From contig NZ_CP048711.1 of the NCBI RefSeq assembly GCF_010669285.1, forward strand, positions 310,001 through 374,000: a DNA stretch of 64,000 nt, read 5' to 3'. Position numbers and translations under genes: made by a program. The notes beneath the pieces were generated by a model. It saw only the letters and a program-made list of their open reading frames with translations. It did not search any database and had not been told where the DNA came from. Shown here piece by piece: positions 54,936 to 63,771 of the stretch (within the stretch, counting starts at the first letter, position 1; each line of letters begins with the position of its first letter). Source of the stretch: Kineobactrum salinum (GTDB lineage Bacteria > Pseudomonadota > Gammaproteobacteria > Pseudomonadales > Halieaceae).

Positions 54936-56222
54936 ATGCTGCGCCAGCAATTTTCATCTTCCCTGGCGGCCGTCCTGACAATGGCAGGGGCCGCTATCGG
55001 GCTCGGTAATATCTGGCGTTTCCCCTACATGATGGGTTCCTATGGCGGCAGTGCATTTCTGCTGATCTATCTGCTCTTTGTACTGCTTATTGCCGTCCCT
55101 GCACTGACCGGAGAATGGGCCCTGGGCAGGAGCTCCCGCGGCGGCACCATCACAGCCTTTGCCACATGCTATGGACCACGGACAGGGCGCGCATTGGGCT
55201 ATATGCTGGTTTTGGGCATGCTCTGTTCCGGTTCTTACTATCTCGTTGTGATCGGCAATGTCGCCCTGATGACCTGGACATCGTTCACCACCGGCTTTGC
55301 CGGAGAGCATCAGCAGGCTTTCGTGCAACAACTTGAGCACGGCCCTACTCGCTATTTGCTTGCACTGGCGGTACTCGCAGGGATCCTCTGGGTGGCTTAC
55401 CGGGGCTTACATGAGGGTATCGAGCGCGTCAGCAAGCTATTCGTGCCGTTTTTCTTCCTGGTGATTATCTACCTGACCATCCAGACCCTGGGCCTGGAGG
55501 GCGCTCCAGAAAAAATGCGGCTTTTCCTGACCCCGGATTTCTCCCAGATCACTCCGACATCAGTGTTTGCCGCGCTCGGCCAGGCGGTATTCTCCGTTGG
55601 TCTGGGGGGAACCATCATGGTCATCTACGGCAGCTACCTGAGTCGCGGAGCCTCGCTCTGGCGGGGAGCGATAGCGACCGCCGGCGCCGACACCAGCGCA
55701 GCACTGCTCGCAGCCATGTTCATTTTTCCGACCATCCTTGTATACGGCATCAGCCCCGCGGCGGGGCCCACCCTGTTGTTCGAGTCACTCGCACAACTGT
55801 TCGCGCAGATGGACAACGGACGCATACTGGGTTCATTTTTCCTTCTTGCGCTCCTGCTGGTTGCATTCTTGTCAGGTCTCGCCGCTCTCGAAGTTGTATT
55901 TGGCAGCATCAGCGACGACGAAAGCACCCACGGCCTGAATCGCAAGCGCACTATCATCGTATTCGGCGTGGTAGAGGCGCTGATCATGATCATCCCGGGT
56001 TTCAATCCGGGAGCGGTCGCGATCATGGACCTGCTGTTTGGCTCAGGCATGCTCGCCGTTGGTAGCGCACTCGCCATTATCGGCCTTACCTGGCGTCTCA
56101 AGCAGGTAGCGGTGGTCAGCGAGTTCGGTGCCAGCAAGCTCACGGATTTTCTGTTCATCTGGCTGAAGTGGGTGGTTCCCGCTGTCATTCTGGCCATTCT
56201 GATCATTTCCTATATTCACTGA
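54936..56222 (+). CDS. Sodium:neurotransmitter-symporter (NSS/SNF) family transporter
   Basis: 428 residues from the ATG at 54936; an earlier in-frame ATG at 54873 is unlikely. Helix 1 has the NSS signature AGAAIGLGNIWRFPYMMGSYGG, with sodium and substrate ligands. About 11-12 membrane helices, as in bacterial LeuT-like proteins. Members import amino acids or amines with sodium. It begins a two-gene operon with the class V aminotransferase, suggesting an amino-group-bearing substrate. Confidence 0.92.
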   Translation: MLRQQFSSSLAAVLTMAGAAIGLGNIWRFPYMMGSYGGSAFLLIYLLFVLLIAVPALTGEWALGRSSRGGTITAFATCYGPRTGRALGYMLVLGMLCSGSYYLVVIGNVALMTWTSFTTGFAGEHQQAFVQQLEHGPTRYLLALAVLAGILWVAYRGLHEGIERVSKLFVPFFFLVIIYLTIQTLGLEGAPEKMRLFLTPDFSQITPTSVFAALGQAVFSVGLGGTIMVIYGSYLSRGASLWRGAIATAGADTSAALLAAMFIFPTILVYGISPAAGPTLLFESLAQLFAQMDNGRILGSFFLLALLLVAFLSGLAALEVVFGSISDDESTHGLNRKRTIIVFGVVEALIMIIPGFNPGAVAIMDLLFGSGMLAVGSALAIIGLTWRLKQVAVVSEFGASKLTDFLFIWLKWVVPAVILAILIISYIH

Positions 56223-56243
56223 CCCAAGGACATTGAGACCCCG

Positions 56244-57389
56244 ATGGATATCAACAAGGTGCGCAGCCACTTCCCCATACTGGACCGGAAGACCTATCTC
56301 AACAGCTGTTCCTACGGTGCCCTGGCCGACAGCGTTCGCCGGGCCCTGGAGCAATACCTCGACGACCGTGACAGCCACGGCGCCAGCTGGGAGCAGTGGG
56401 TGGGCGACCAGGAAAGGCTTCGCGAGAGTACTGCGATGCTGCTCGGCGCGCAGGCATCAGAGATTGCTCTGGTACCTTCGCTGTCAGCAGGACTCAACAC
56501 GCTTACAAGCTGCCTGGACTTCACTGGCAAGCGCAACAAGGTGGTAGTGACCTCGCATGATTTTCCTACCACCGCCCAGATCTGGCATGCGCAGAAACGC
56601 CGCGGTGCTGTCGTGCACCGGGTCGAACTTGAGGACTGTGTCGATCCGGGGGACGTGCTTGGCCGTTTTGCCCAGGCCATAGATTCAACCACTGCCGTAG
56701 TTTCTGTACCCTACATCTGCTACCGCAACGGTCGTAAACTTGATGTTGGCGCCATTGCGGAGCTGGCCCACGCACACGGGGCGCTGATGATCGTCGACGC
56801 CTACCAGGCAGTGGGCACCTTTCCTGTAGATGTGAAAGCACTGGATGCAGACGTGCTGCTGGGCGGGTATCTCAAGTACCTGATGGGAACGGCTGGCATG
56901 GCGTATTTGTATGTGAAGGGTGAACTGGTGGACACACTGCAGCCCGCCACCAGCGGATGGTTTGCCCAGGAAGATGTGTCGGCGATGGCCATTGCGGAAA
57001 ATGTGCCTGCGTACTCGGCACGAAGGTTCGAGGGAGGCACGCCGACGGTCAGCGCCATCGGAGCCTGCCGGGCTGGTCTTGACATTGTGCATGACACCGG
57101 AATAGACGCGATTGCAGCGCAGAACACCCTCATCACCGATGCCATCAAGCGAGAAGCCGCCGCGCGCGGCTGGGTCTCTGCCACTGGCGACTGGCCCCAC
57201 GGGGCGATGATCGCGCTACGCTCCACCGACATGCTGAAGTTGGTCGCGCGGCTGGGCGAGGCCGGCATCGTCGTCTCCTGCCGGGACGGCAATATCCGCA
57301 TCTCACCCCACTTTTACAACAACGAGAACGACATCCAGACGCTGTTCGAGGAACTCGACCGGAATAGCGATTTAATGGTTCAGGAATAA
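56244..57389 (+). CDS. Class V aminotransferase-fold PLP enzyme
   Basis: 381 residues. Opening DINKVRSHFPILDRKTYLNS, PLP-aspartate region LMIVDAYQAVGTFPVDV, and PLP lysine in LLGGYLKYLMGTAG. Most like the isopenicillin-N-epimerase/cysteine-desulfurase-like group; no SufS-type catalytic cysteine loop is seen, so desulfurase activity is doubtful. Starts 21 bases after the symporter gene. Likely processes the imported compound; reaction (lyase, racemase or transaminase) unknown. Confidence 0.85.
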   Translation: MDINKVRSHFPILDRKTYLNSCSYGALADSVRRALEQYLDDRDSHGASWEQWVGDQERLRESTAMLLGAQASEIALVPSLSAGLNTLTSCLDFTGKRNKVVVTSHDFPTTAQIWHAQKRRGAVVHRVELEDCVDPGDVLGRFAQAIDSTTAVVSVPYICYRNGRKLDVGAIAELAHAHGALMIVDAYQAVGTFPVDVKALDADVLLGGYLKYLMGTAGMAYLYVKGELVDTLQPATSGWFAQEDVSAMAIAENVPAYSARRFEGGTPTVSAIGACRAGLDIVHDTGIDAIAAQNTLITDAIKREAAARGWVSATGDWPHGAMIALRSTDMLKLVARLGEAGIVVSCRDGNIRISPHFYNNENDIQTLFEELDRNSDLMVQE

Positions 57390-57468
57390 GCTGAAAACCC
57401 GTTCGGCTGCGCCCCAAAACTGGACGGCAACCGACCGTGCCGGGAAAACCTGCCTGGCGTGGACTGCG

Positions 57469-57837
57469 CTATGGCCCCTGCTGGTGAAACAGTATGGCCA
57501 CCGTCACGCCCAGCAACGCTACCGATGCGGCGACGGCCCACCATCGCGTCCTGCCCGGCGGCCTCGTCCACGGTCCGGCGCGAGCCAGATCCGCGGCGAC
57601 ATCGCCGGTTGCGCGGCCTGCCAGTTCCCCGTCAGCATCGAGCGTATCCCACAGGCCACGCAGACGATCATAGGCCTCGCCATGCAGTGCACTGCGCTTA
57701 CGCCACTCGGCAAACGCGGCCCGGGTCTCTGCGGTGCTGGTATCGCTGTCCAGACGCACTACCCAGTCAGCAGCCTGGGCTTCGATTTCCCGGATATCGG
57801 GAAAGGACACTATCCTGTCTGGAGGCGACCGGCGCAC
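57469..57837 (-). CDS. FecR-type anti-sigma N-terminal stub (DUF4880 plus one TM helix)
   Basis: 122 residues. EIEAQAADWVVRLDSDTSTA and FAEWRKRSALHGEAYDRLRG are the DUF4880 N-terminal domain that contacts an ECF sigma factor in FecR-like regulators. A single membrane helix (WWAVAASVALLGVTVAILF) follows and the protein then ends. Normal FecR proteins continue with a periplasmic FecR domain of about 200 residues, and an ECF sigma gene normally precedes; both are missing. Likely a decayed remnant, though a short functional protein is possible. Confidence 0.68.
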   Translation of the reverse strand: MRRSPPDRIVSFPDIREIEAQAADWVVRLDSDTSTAETRAAFAEWRKRSALHGEAYDRLRGLWDTLDADGELAGRATGDVAADLARAGPWTRPPGRTRWWAVAASVALLGVTVAILFHQQGP

Positions 57838-57854
57838 GCAGCGTCCAGCGTGGA

Positions 57855-58211
57855 TCAGCTGTTCTTGCGGTAGGAACGCAGCTGGCGATTGAAGGTTGCC
57901 GCCACCTTCTCCATGCCATCGATGGTTTCATTGCGCAGCCGCGCAAACACCGGTGAGGAGCTGCCACCCTCGCTCTCAAGACAGGCGATGTAGGCTTCAC
58001 CCGCGCTGACATAGGCCTTGACCGCCTGTTGTGCCTCGGCCATTTCGGTCTCGCTGGCGGATTTGCCGTTGGGTATCGCCGCCGCAAAGCTGGGTTGTTC
58101 GCATGCCATTGCAGTAGCACTCAGCAGGCTGAATGCCAACACCGCAAGCGTGCGGTGGCATGAAGCCGCAATGGCATTTGCTGGCTTGCGGGGGGCGTAT
58201 TCGTGATTCAT
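57855..58211 (-). CDS. Small predicted exported protein, unknown function
   Basis: 118 residues. Signal-like N-terminus with hydrophobic stretch TLAVLAFSLLSATAMA and cleavage before CEQPSF. Mature part is mainly helical (EMAEAQQAVKAYVSAGEAYI) with one more cysteine in IACLESEGG, possibly a disulfide with the N-terminal Cys. No family recognised. Lies 17 bases before the FecR-like stub on the same strand. Confidence 0.65.
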   Translation of the reverse strand: MNHEYAPRKPANAIAASCHRTLAVLAFSLLSATAMACEQPSFAAAIPNGKSASETEMAEAQQAVKAYVSAGEAYIACLESEGGSSSPVFARLRNETIDGMEKVAATFNRQLRSYRKNS

Positions 58212-58378
58212 GTAACCGTCTCCTGACCGTCTGACTCAATAGAGGATAATCGGCCAACCACGGCTGACCGGACAGCCATTGCCATGCAGCAGAAGGTAGC
58301 TCAGTGACTGTCGTGAACAATATCGGCGGCGGGCGGGGGATCTTGAAGAATAAATTGCCTTGCCGTGGGAAAAACGCC

Positions 58379-59086
58379 TCAGGCCGCTTCGTTCAACCTG
58401 GCCCGCAGGCGGCTGATGGCCTGGCTGTGCAATTGACAGACCCGGGACTCACTGACGCCGAGGACCTCGCCGATCTCTCTGAGATTGAGTTCTTCCTGAT
58501 AATACAGGCCCATAAGAGTCTTTTCCCGCTCGGGCAGGGCCTTGATGGCCTGGATCAGCAAATCGCGTTGCTCGCCCTCGAGCAGTGCGGCGAACGGTGA
58601 CCGTGGGCCGGCCTCGTTTGCCTCCGGCTCCCCGCCCTCTGCCACCATTTCCTCAAAGGGCAGCAGGAAGCCATTGTTGACATCGGTCAGCAGTTCCTGG
58701 TAATCCGCGAGTGACATGCCCAGCTCCGCAGCCACCTCGCGCTCCTCGGGCGGCCGGCCCAGGCGCTGCTCCAGCGCGTGCATCACCCGGTCGACCTCGC
58801 GCGCACTGCGGCGTACGCTGCGTGGCAGCCAGTCGCGGGAGCGCAGCTCATCGATCATGGCGCCGCGAATACGCTGACTGGCGAACGGCATGAAGGCGGC
58901 TCCTGCATTGGGATCGAAACGGCCCAGTGCATCCAACAAACCGACCATGCCGGCCTGGATCAGGTCGTCCAGATCAATGCTCGAGGGCAACTTGACCTGC
59001 AGCGACAGCGCCTGGCGCCGCACTGCTGGCAGGTATTCCTCCAATAACGTGGTCTGGGTAATTTTACCCTGTGCTGTGTATGTCAT
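58379..59086 (-). CDS. fliA: Flagellar RNA polymerase sigma factor FliA (sigma28)
   Basis: 235 residues. Region 2: PSSIDLDDLIQAGMVGLLDA and MPFASQRIRGAMIDELRSRD. Region 3: RLGRPPEEREVAAELGMSLA. Region 4: ALPEREKTLMGLYYQEELNL then REIGEVLGVSESRVCQLHSQ. Directs transcription of late flagellar and chemotaxis genes. Located downstream of flhBAE on the same strand after a 131-base gap. Confidence 0.95.
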   Translation of the reverse strand: MTYTAQGKITQTTLLEEYLPAVRRQALSLQVKLPSSIDLDDLIQAGMVGLLDALGRFDPNAGAAFMPFASQRIRGAMIDELRSRDWLPRSVRRSAREVDRVMHALEQRLGRPPEEREVAAELGMSLADYQELLTDVNNGFLLPFEEMVAEGGEPEANEAGPRSPFAALLEGEQRDLLIQAIKALPEREKTLMGLYYQEELNLREIGEVLGVSESRVCQLHSQAISRLRARLNEAA

Positions 59087-59217
59087 AGCCTCCGGGCTCG
59101 CTACCTGCTACCTGCATTGTAAAAACGGGATGTTCACAGTGACATTATTCCCTGTTTGACGCGCCTGAATTGCTCAAACAGACGCCATTGCAGGCAGTTA
59201 TTCACGCGATGGGTCAT

Positions 59218-59652
59218 TCAGTGGTAGTCGACCAGCAGTTGCAGTTCGCGCACGGTTACCGCTCGCTGTTCCCCCGGCCTCAGAGCAAAGCGAAACTGCA
59301 GGGGCCGTGCAGCCGCATGACCGGCCAGCGCCTCGCTGCTGCCGCGCTGGCCGGAGATGGCCTCACAGTGCTCGCCGCTGCACAACCAGACGTTTACAGC
59401 CCGCCCCGCGGGCACCCGGAAGCGCCAGCTGACCCGGCCGATCACCGACTCTGCCACCAGTTCCGGGCGCGGTGGAGGCAGCGCTCTGGAATGGTAGGTC
59501 CGGCCCGCCATTGCTACTGTCACGGGCGCCGCGCTGGCCGCCCAGCTCCCGGGAGCTGCGCTCGACGCTCCCGCCTGCAACAGTATTCCCGACCACACCA
59601 CCCCCGCCAGGATCAGTCCTGCGGACCTGGCGCACCCGGCGCCGGCTGTCAC
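59218..59652 (-). CDS. flhE: Flagellar protein FlhE
   Basis: 144 residues, with a signal-like hydrophobic segment near residues 10-32. Mature part includes WRFRVPAGRAVNVWLCSGEHC and RPLQFRFALRPGEQRAVTV, resembling FlhE. Start overlaps the flhA stop (ATGA) in the order flhB-flhA-flhE as in enterobacteria, which supports the assignment. FlhE is a periplasmic protein that prevents proton leak through the flagellar export apparatus. Sequence similarity in this family is weak, so the call rests partly on position. Confidence 0.8.
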   Translation of the reverse strand: MTAGAGCARSAGLILAGVVWSGILLQAGASSAAPGSWAASAAPVTVAMAGRTYHSRALPPPRPELVAESVIGRVSWRFRVPAGRAVNVWLCSGEHCEAISGQRGSSEALAGHAAARPLQFRFALRPGEQRAVTVRELQLLVDYH

Positions 59653-61733
59653 TGATGGGTACCGATGACCTGGGTCATCCGCAAGCTCCGGTCATCCGGA
59701 ACCTCTGCCTGCGACATTACCACCAGGTGGCTCAGGCGGCGGCGCAGGAAGCGTGCCAACAGGGGCCGCAACGCAGGCTGCACCACCAGTACCGGCGCGC
59801 CTCCGGCCTCTTCCTGCCGCGCAAGGGCAGCCGCAGTCTGTTCCATCAGGGTATCCGCCAGCCCGGGTTCCAGCGCACCGCCACTGGTAATGGCCTGCAG
59901 CAGCACCTGTTCAAGCTGGCTGTCCAGCCCGATCACCTGCAGTTCACTCTGGCCGGGGAACCAGTGATGGGTAATGGCGCGTCCCAGCGCAACCCGAACC
60001 CTGCTGGTCAGCTCGTCGGCATCCAGGTCCGGCCCCGCACTTTCGGCGAGCGTATCCAGAATAGTGCGCATGTCGCGAATCGACACATCTTCGTCCAGCA
60101 GATTCTGCAACAGCCGCTGCAGGACTGTCAGTGATACCGCCTTGGGCACCACATCCTCCACCAGCGATTTGTTCTCGGTGCCGAGTTTGTCCAGCAGTTG
60201 CTGCACCTCCTGCCGCCCCAGCATTTCACCGGCATGCCGGTGCAACAGGTGATTGAGGTGGGTAGCCACCACAGTGCTGGCATCCACCACCGTGTAACCA
60301 TAAATCTGTGCCAGCTCCCGCTGTTCGGCCTCAATCCAGACCGCGGGCAGGCCAAAGGCGGGGTCCGTGGTCGGGGTGCCCTGCACCTCGCCGGACAACT
60401 GACCGGGGTCAATCGCCAACCATTTGCCTGGCCAGGCCTCGCCGCGGCCCACTTCGGCGCCTTTCAGCGTCAACAGATAACTGTTGGAGCCGAGCTCGAG
60501 ATTGTCCCGGATATGTACCACTGGCGGCAGGAAACCCACATCCTGGGCAAATTTCTTGCGCACACTCTTGATGCGGCCAAGCAACTCCCCCTGTTGGCGG
60601 TGGTCGACCAGCGGAATAAGCCGGTGCCCCACCTCCAGGCCCAGTGTGTCCACCAGCTGCACGTCATCCCAGCTGGCTTCGGGCGTCTCTGGTACGGGAG
60701 CGGCCGGCGTATTGATCTGTTCATTGGCCAGCTCGGTCTCGCGGTGCCGCACCAGCCACCAGCCGAAGCCTGCCAGGGCGCCGGTAAACAGCAGGAATAC
60801 AAAGTTGGGCATCCCCGGAACCAGCCCCAGCAGCCCCATCACTGCAGCGGCAAGAAACAGCACCCGGGGATTGATCAGCAACTGACTGATCATTTGCTGG
60901 CCCACATCCTGGTCGGTATTGACGCGCGATACAGTCACGCCGGCCGCAGTGGATATCACCAGCGCCGGTATCTGCGCCACCAGGCCATCGCCAATGGTCA
61001 GCAGGGTATAGGTACGTCCGGCATCCGCAAAACTCATGTCATGCTGCATCATGCCGATCAGCAGACCGCCGATGATATTGACTACCATGATCACCAGGCC
61101 TGCGACGGCATCGCCGCGGACAAACTTGCTGGCACCGTCCATGGAGCCGAAAAAATCTGCCTCCTGCGATACCTCGGCGCGACGCTTGCGGGCCTCGTCC
61201 TCACCGATCAAGCCAGCGTTCAGGTCGGCATCGATGGCCATCTGCTTGCCGGGCATGGCATCCAGGGTAAAGCGGGCACCGACCTCTGCTATCCGGCCGG
61301 CGCCTTTGGTGATGACCATGAAATTGATCACCACCAGAATCATGAACACCACCAGGCCCACCGCAAAATTGCCGCCCACGAGGAACTGGCCGAAGGCCTC
61401 GATCACACGACCGGCCGCATCGCCCCCGTTGTGGCCCTCCATCAAAACCACCCGGGTAGAGGCTACGTTCAGCGACAGGCGCAACAGGGTTGTAAACAGC
61501 AGTACCGCCGGAAAGGCGGCGAATTCCAGTGAATTCAATGTGAACATGCTGACCAGCAACACCATCACTGCCAGGGCGATATTGAAGGTGAAGAACATGT
61601 CCAGCGCGAATGGCGGCAGCGGCAGAATCAACATCGCCAGCACCAGCAGGATCAGCAGGGGTCCCGCGAGCACCTGCAGTTGTGCCGCCTCCAGCCAGGT
61701 CCTGGTGCCCAGATAACGGGTCAGTGCATTCAT
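59649..61733 (-). CDS. flhA: Flagellar type III export component FlhA
   Basis: 694 residues, normal length. Eight membrane helices in residues 20-330; FHIPEP-family signature SLNVASTRVVLMEGHNGGDA and the long loop TKGAGRIAEVGARFTLDAMP with GKQMAIDADLNAGLIGEDEA. The C-terminal cytoplasmic domain binds export substrates and chaperones. Start overlaps the flhB stop by one base. Confidence 0.97.
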   Translation of the reverse strand: MNALTRYLGTRTWLEAAQLQVLAGPLLILLVLAMLILPLPPFALDMFFTFNIALAVMVLLVSMFTLNSLEFAAFPAVLLFTTLLRLSLNVASTRVVLMEGHNGGDAAGRVIEAFGQFLVGGNFAVGLVVFMILVVINFMVITKGAGRIAEVGARFTLDAMPGKQMAIDADLNAGLIGEDEARKRRAEVSQEADFFGSMDGASKFVRGDAVAGLVIMVVNIIGGLLIGMMQHDMSFADAGRTYTLLTIGDGLVAQIPALVISTAAGVTVSRVNTDQDVGQQMISQLLINPRVLFLAAAVMGLLGLVPGMPNFVFLLFTGALAGFGWWLVRHRETELANEQINTPAAPVPETPEASWDDVQLVDTLGLEVGHRLIPLVDHRQQGELLGRIKSVRKKFAQDVGFLPPVVHIRDNLELGSNSYLLTLKGAEVGRGEAWPGKWLAIDPGQLSGEVQGTPTTDPAFGLPAVWIEAEQRELAQIYGYTVVDASTVVATHLNHLLHRHAGEMLGRQEVQQLLDKLGTENKSLVEDVVPKAVSLTVLQRLLQNLLDEDVSIRDMRTILDTLAESAGPDLDADELTSRVRVALGRAITHHWFPGQSELQVIGLDSQLEQVLLQAITSGGALEPGLADTLMEQTAAALARQEEAGGAPVLVVQPALRPLLARFLRRRLSHLVVMSQAEVPDDRSLRMTQVIGTHQ

Positions 61734-62896
61734 CAGCTCGTTGCTCCAGTAGCCGGCAGGTCCGGCGCCACTTCCAGTTCAGCCGGTACCGGCAATTCCT
61801 GCGGGGGGTCGGGCACTTCGCCACCCTCGTCCCGCACCCGCCGCAGGCGAAAAGCCCAGGCCAGCACTTCGGCCACTGCTGTGTACAGGTCGGCCGGGAT
61901 CTCCCTGTCGAGGTCCACGTGACGATACAGCGCCCGCGCCAGCGGCGGTGCCTCCAGCAGCGGAATATGATGTTCAGCGCCCAGCAAGCGGATCCGCTCT
62001 GCCACCGCGTCGACCCCCTTGGCCACCACCCGTGGTGCTGCCATGCGGCTGTCATCGTAGCGCAGCGCCACCGCATAGTGGGTGGGGTTGGTCACAATCA
62101 CATCGGCCTCCGGCACCTTGCTCATCATGCGGGAGCGGGCCACCGTTTGTTGCTGGGAGCGAATACGCGCCTTGAGTTGGGGATCGCCCTCGGATTCCTT
62201 GTGCTCGCGCTTGATCTCTTCCTTACTCATGCGCAGCTTCTTGGCGTGGCTCCACAGCTGATAGGGTACGTCGATCAGGATCACCACCACCAGGACCAGC
62301 ACCATCAGCGCGCAGGCGGTGACCGCCAGTTGCACCGCATTGAACAGGGCCATCGCGATGGGCTGGTCCATCAGCGCCATGAATTCGCCGCGCTTCGCCG
62401 CCAGATAGAACACTACGACCGAACCCACCAGCACTGATTTGGCAATCGCCTTGCCCAGCTCAGCCAGGGCCTGGCTGGAAAACAGGCGTTTGAGACCCTT
62501 CACGGGATTGAGTTTGGACAATTTCGGCTGCATTGACTTGGCGGACAATGACCAGCCGCCCAGCAACATGGGGGCCGTCAGGGCCAGCAATGTTAGCAAC
62601 ATAAACAGGGGTAACAGGGTGTAGAGGGAGCGTTCCACCAGATCGGCGGCATGCATCAACATCCGGGTCGGCTCGAAGGCGTGACGTCGCTCGAACAGAA
62701 AGGCCTGTTCCATCACCAGCCCGAGATGGTGGGCGAAGCTGCCTCCCAGCGACCAGAGCCCGCCTACACCGCCCAGCAACAGCAGGAAGGTGGCCAATTC
62801 CCGGGAACGGGGAACCTGCCCCTCTTCGCGCGCCTTTTCGATGCGTCGCGGAGTGGCGGCTTCGGTCTTGTCCTGGTCGCTGGTTTCATCAGCCAT
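61733..62896 (-). CDS. flhB: Flagellar type III export switch protein FlhB
   Basis: 387 residues. N-terminal DQDKTEAATPRRIEKAREEG is typical. Four membrane helices; the autocleavage motif NPTH is in ADVIVTNPTHYAVALRYD. Controls the switch from hook to filament export. Proline-rich C-terminus after residue 355. First gene of flhBAE. Confidence 0.97.
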   Translation of the reverse strand: MADETSDQDKTEAATPRRIEKAREEGQVPRSRELATFLLLLGGVGGLWSLGGSFAHHLGLVMEQAFLFERRHAFEPTRMLMHAADLVERSLYTLLPLFMLLTLLALTAPMLLGGWSLSAKSMQPKLSKLNPVKGLKRLFSSQALAELGKAIAKSVLVGSVVVFYLAAKRGEFMALMDQPIAMALFNAVQLAVTACALMVLVLVVVILIDVPYQLWSHAKKLRMSKEEIKREHKESEGDPQLKARIRSQQQTVARSRMMSKVPEADVIVTNPTHYAVALRYDDSRMAAPRVVAKGVDAVAERIRLLGAEHHIPLLEAPPLARALYRHVDLDREIPADLYTAVAEVLAWAFRLRRVRDEGGEVPDPPQELPVPAELEVAPDLPATGATS

Positions 62897-63056
62897 GATG
62901 GGGCATAACTCGGGTGCTGGGTCAGGTCACACCCGTCATTGTCGGCAATAATGCTTCCGGTCGATGCGCCAATAAGCGCTGACTATGGCCTTCTATTCAC
63001 CCCACCGCCCTGTTCGCCCCAACCACTGCCGGGTTGGCAGGAGCCGGGCTGCGGCA

Positions 63057-63737
63057 TCAGAATCCCAGGTCGTCCAGCAGTGAATCGACCTGGTCCTGGC
63101 TACTGACCACATCCTCACCGTCTGTCTTGATCTGGGGCCCGTTCACCAGGCTGACATCGATCTTGCCTGCCTCGGGGTCATCCAGCCGGCGCTGCAACTC
63201 ACCGCGCTCATGCCCTTCCGGAACGCTGTCCAGCAACACCTGCAGCAACTGGTGCTCCACTTCCTGGATCACGCCCATCATCTTTTTGATGACCTGGCCG
63301 GTAAGATCCTGGAAATCCTGCGCCATCATGATTTCCAGCAGTTCCTGGTTCGTGGCCCTGGTGACTTCCGGCACAGAACCGAGAAAGCCGCGGGTCTCCT
63401 GCACCAGCTCCCGCGCCTGCTCCAGCTCGATGGGATTTTCAAACCAGGCCTGCCACTGTTCATCCAGGGCCTTGGCCCGAACCTCGATATCGTTCTGTAA
63501 CGGCTGCGCCCGGTCAATCGCATTGAGAGCGCGCTCGGCTGCCTGTTCAGTCATGGAAGCGACGTAATTGAGCCGCTCTCTGGCATCGGGAATAGCCTGT
63601 GCGGCCTTCTCGACTTCCTTGTCCAGTCCAAGTTCACGCATCGACTCGCGCAGCATCCGGGTCAACTGACCAATCCTCTGTACCAGTTCATCCCCGGTGC
63701 CAGCAGCGGAGCTTGCTTGCTGAGCTGTCCCACTCAT
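63057..63737 (-). CDS. cheZ: Chemotaxis phosphatase CheZ
   Basis: 226 residues from the ATG at 63737; a longer reading to 63857 would overlap cheY. Long helical hairpin with the catalytic region [18 protein letters not shown] (active-site Gln) and the C-terminal CheY-binding peptide [12 protein letters not shown]. Dephosphorylates CheY-P. Followed after 160 bases by flhB. Confidence 0.95.
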   Translation of the reverse strand: MSGTAQQASSAAGTGDELVQRIGQLTRMLRESMRELGLDKEVEKAAQAIPDARERLNYVASMTEQAAERALNAIDRAQPLQNDIEVRAKALDEQWQAWFENPIELEQARELVQETRGFLGSVPEVTRATNQELLEIMMAQDFQDLTGQVIKKMMGVIQEVEHQLLQVLLDSVPEGHERGELQRRLDDPEAGKIDVSLVNGPQIKTDGEDVVSSQDQVDSLLDDLGF

Positions 63738-63771
63738 AATACCTACTCCTGTAAGGAACCATTCCCGCTCG

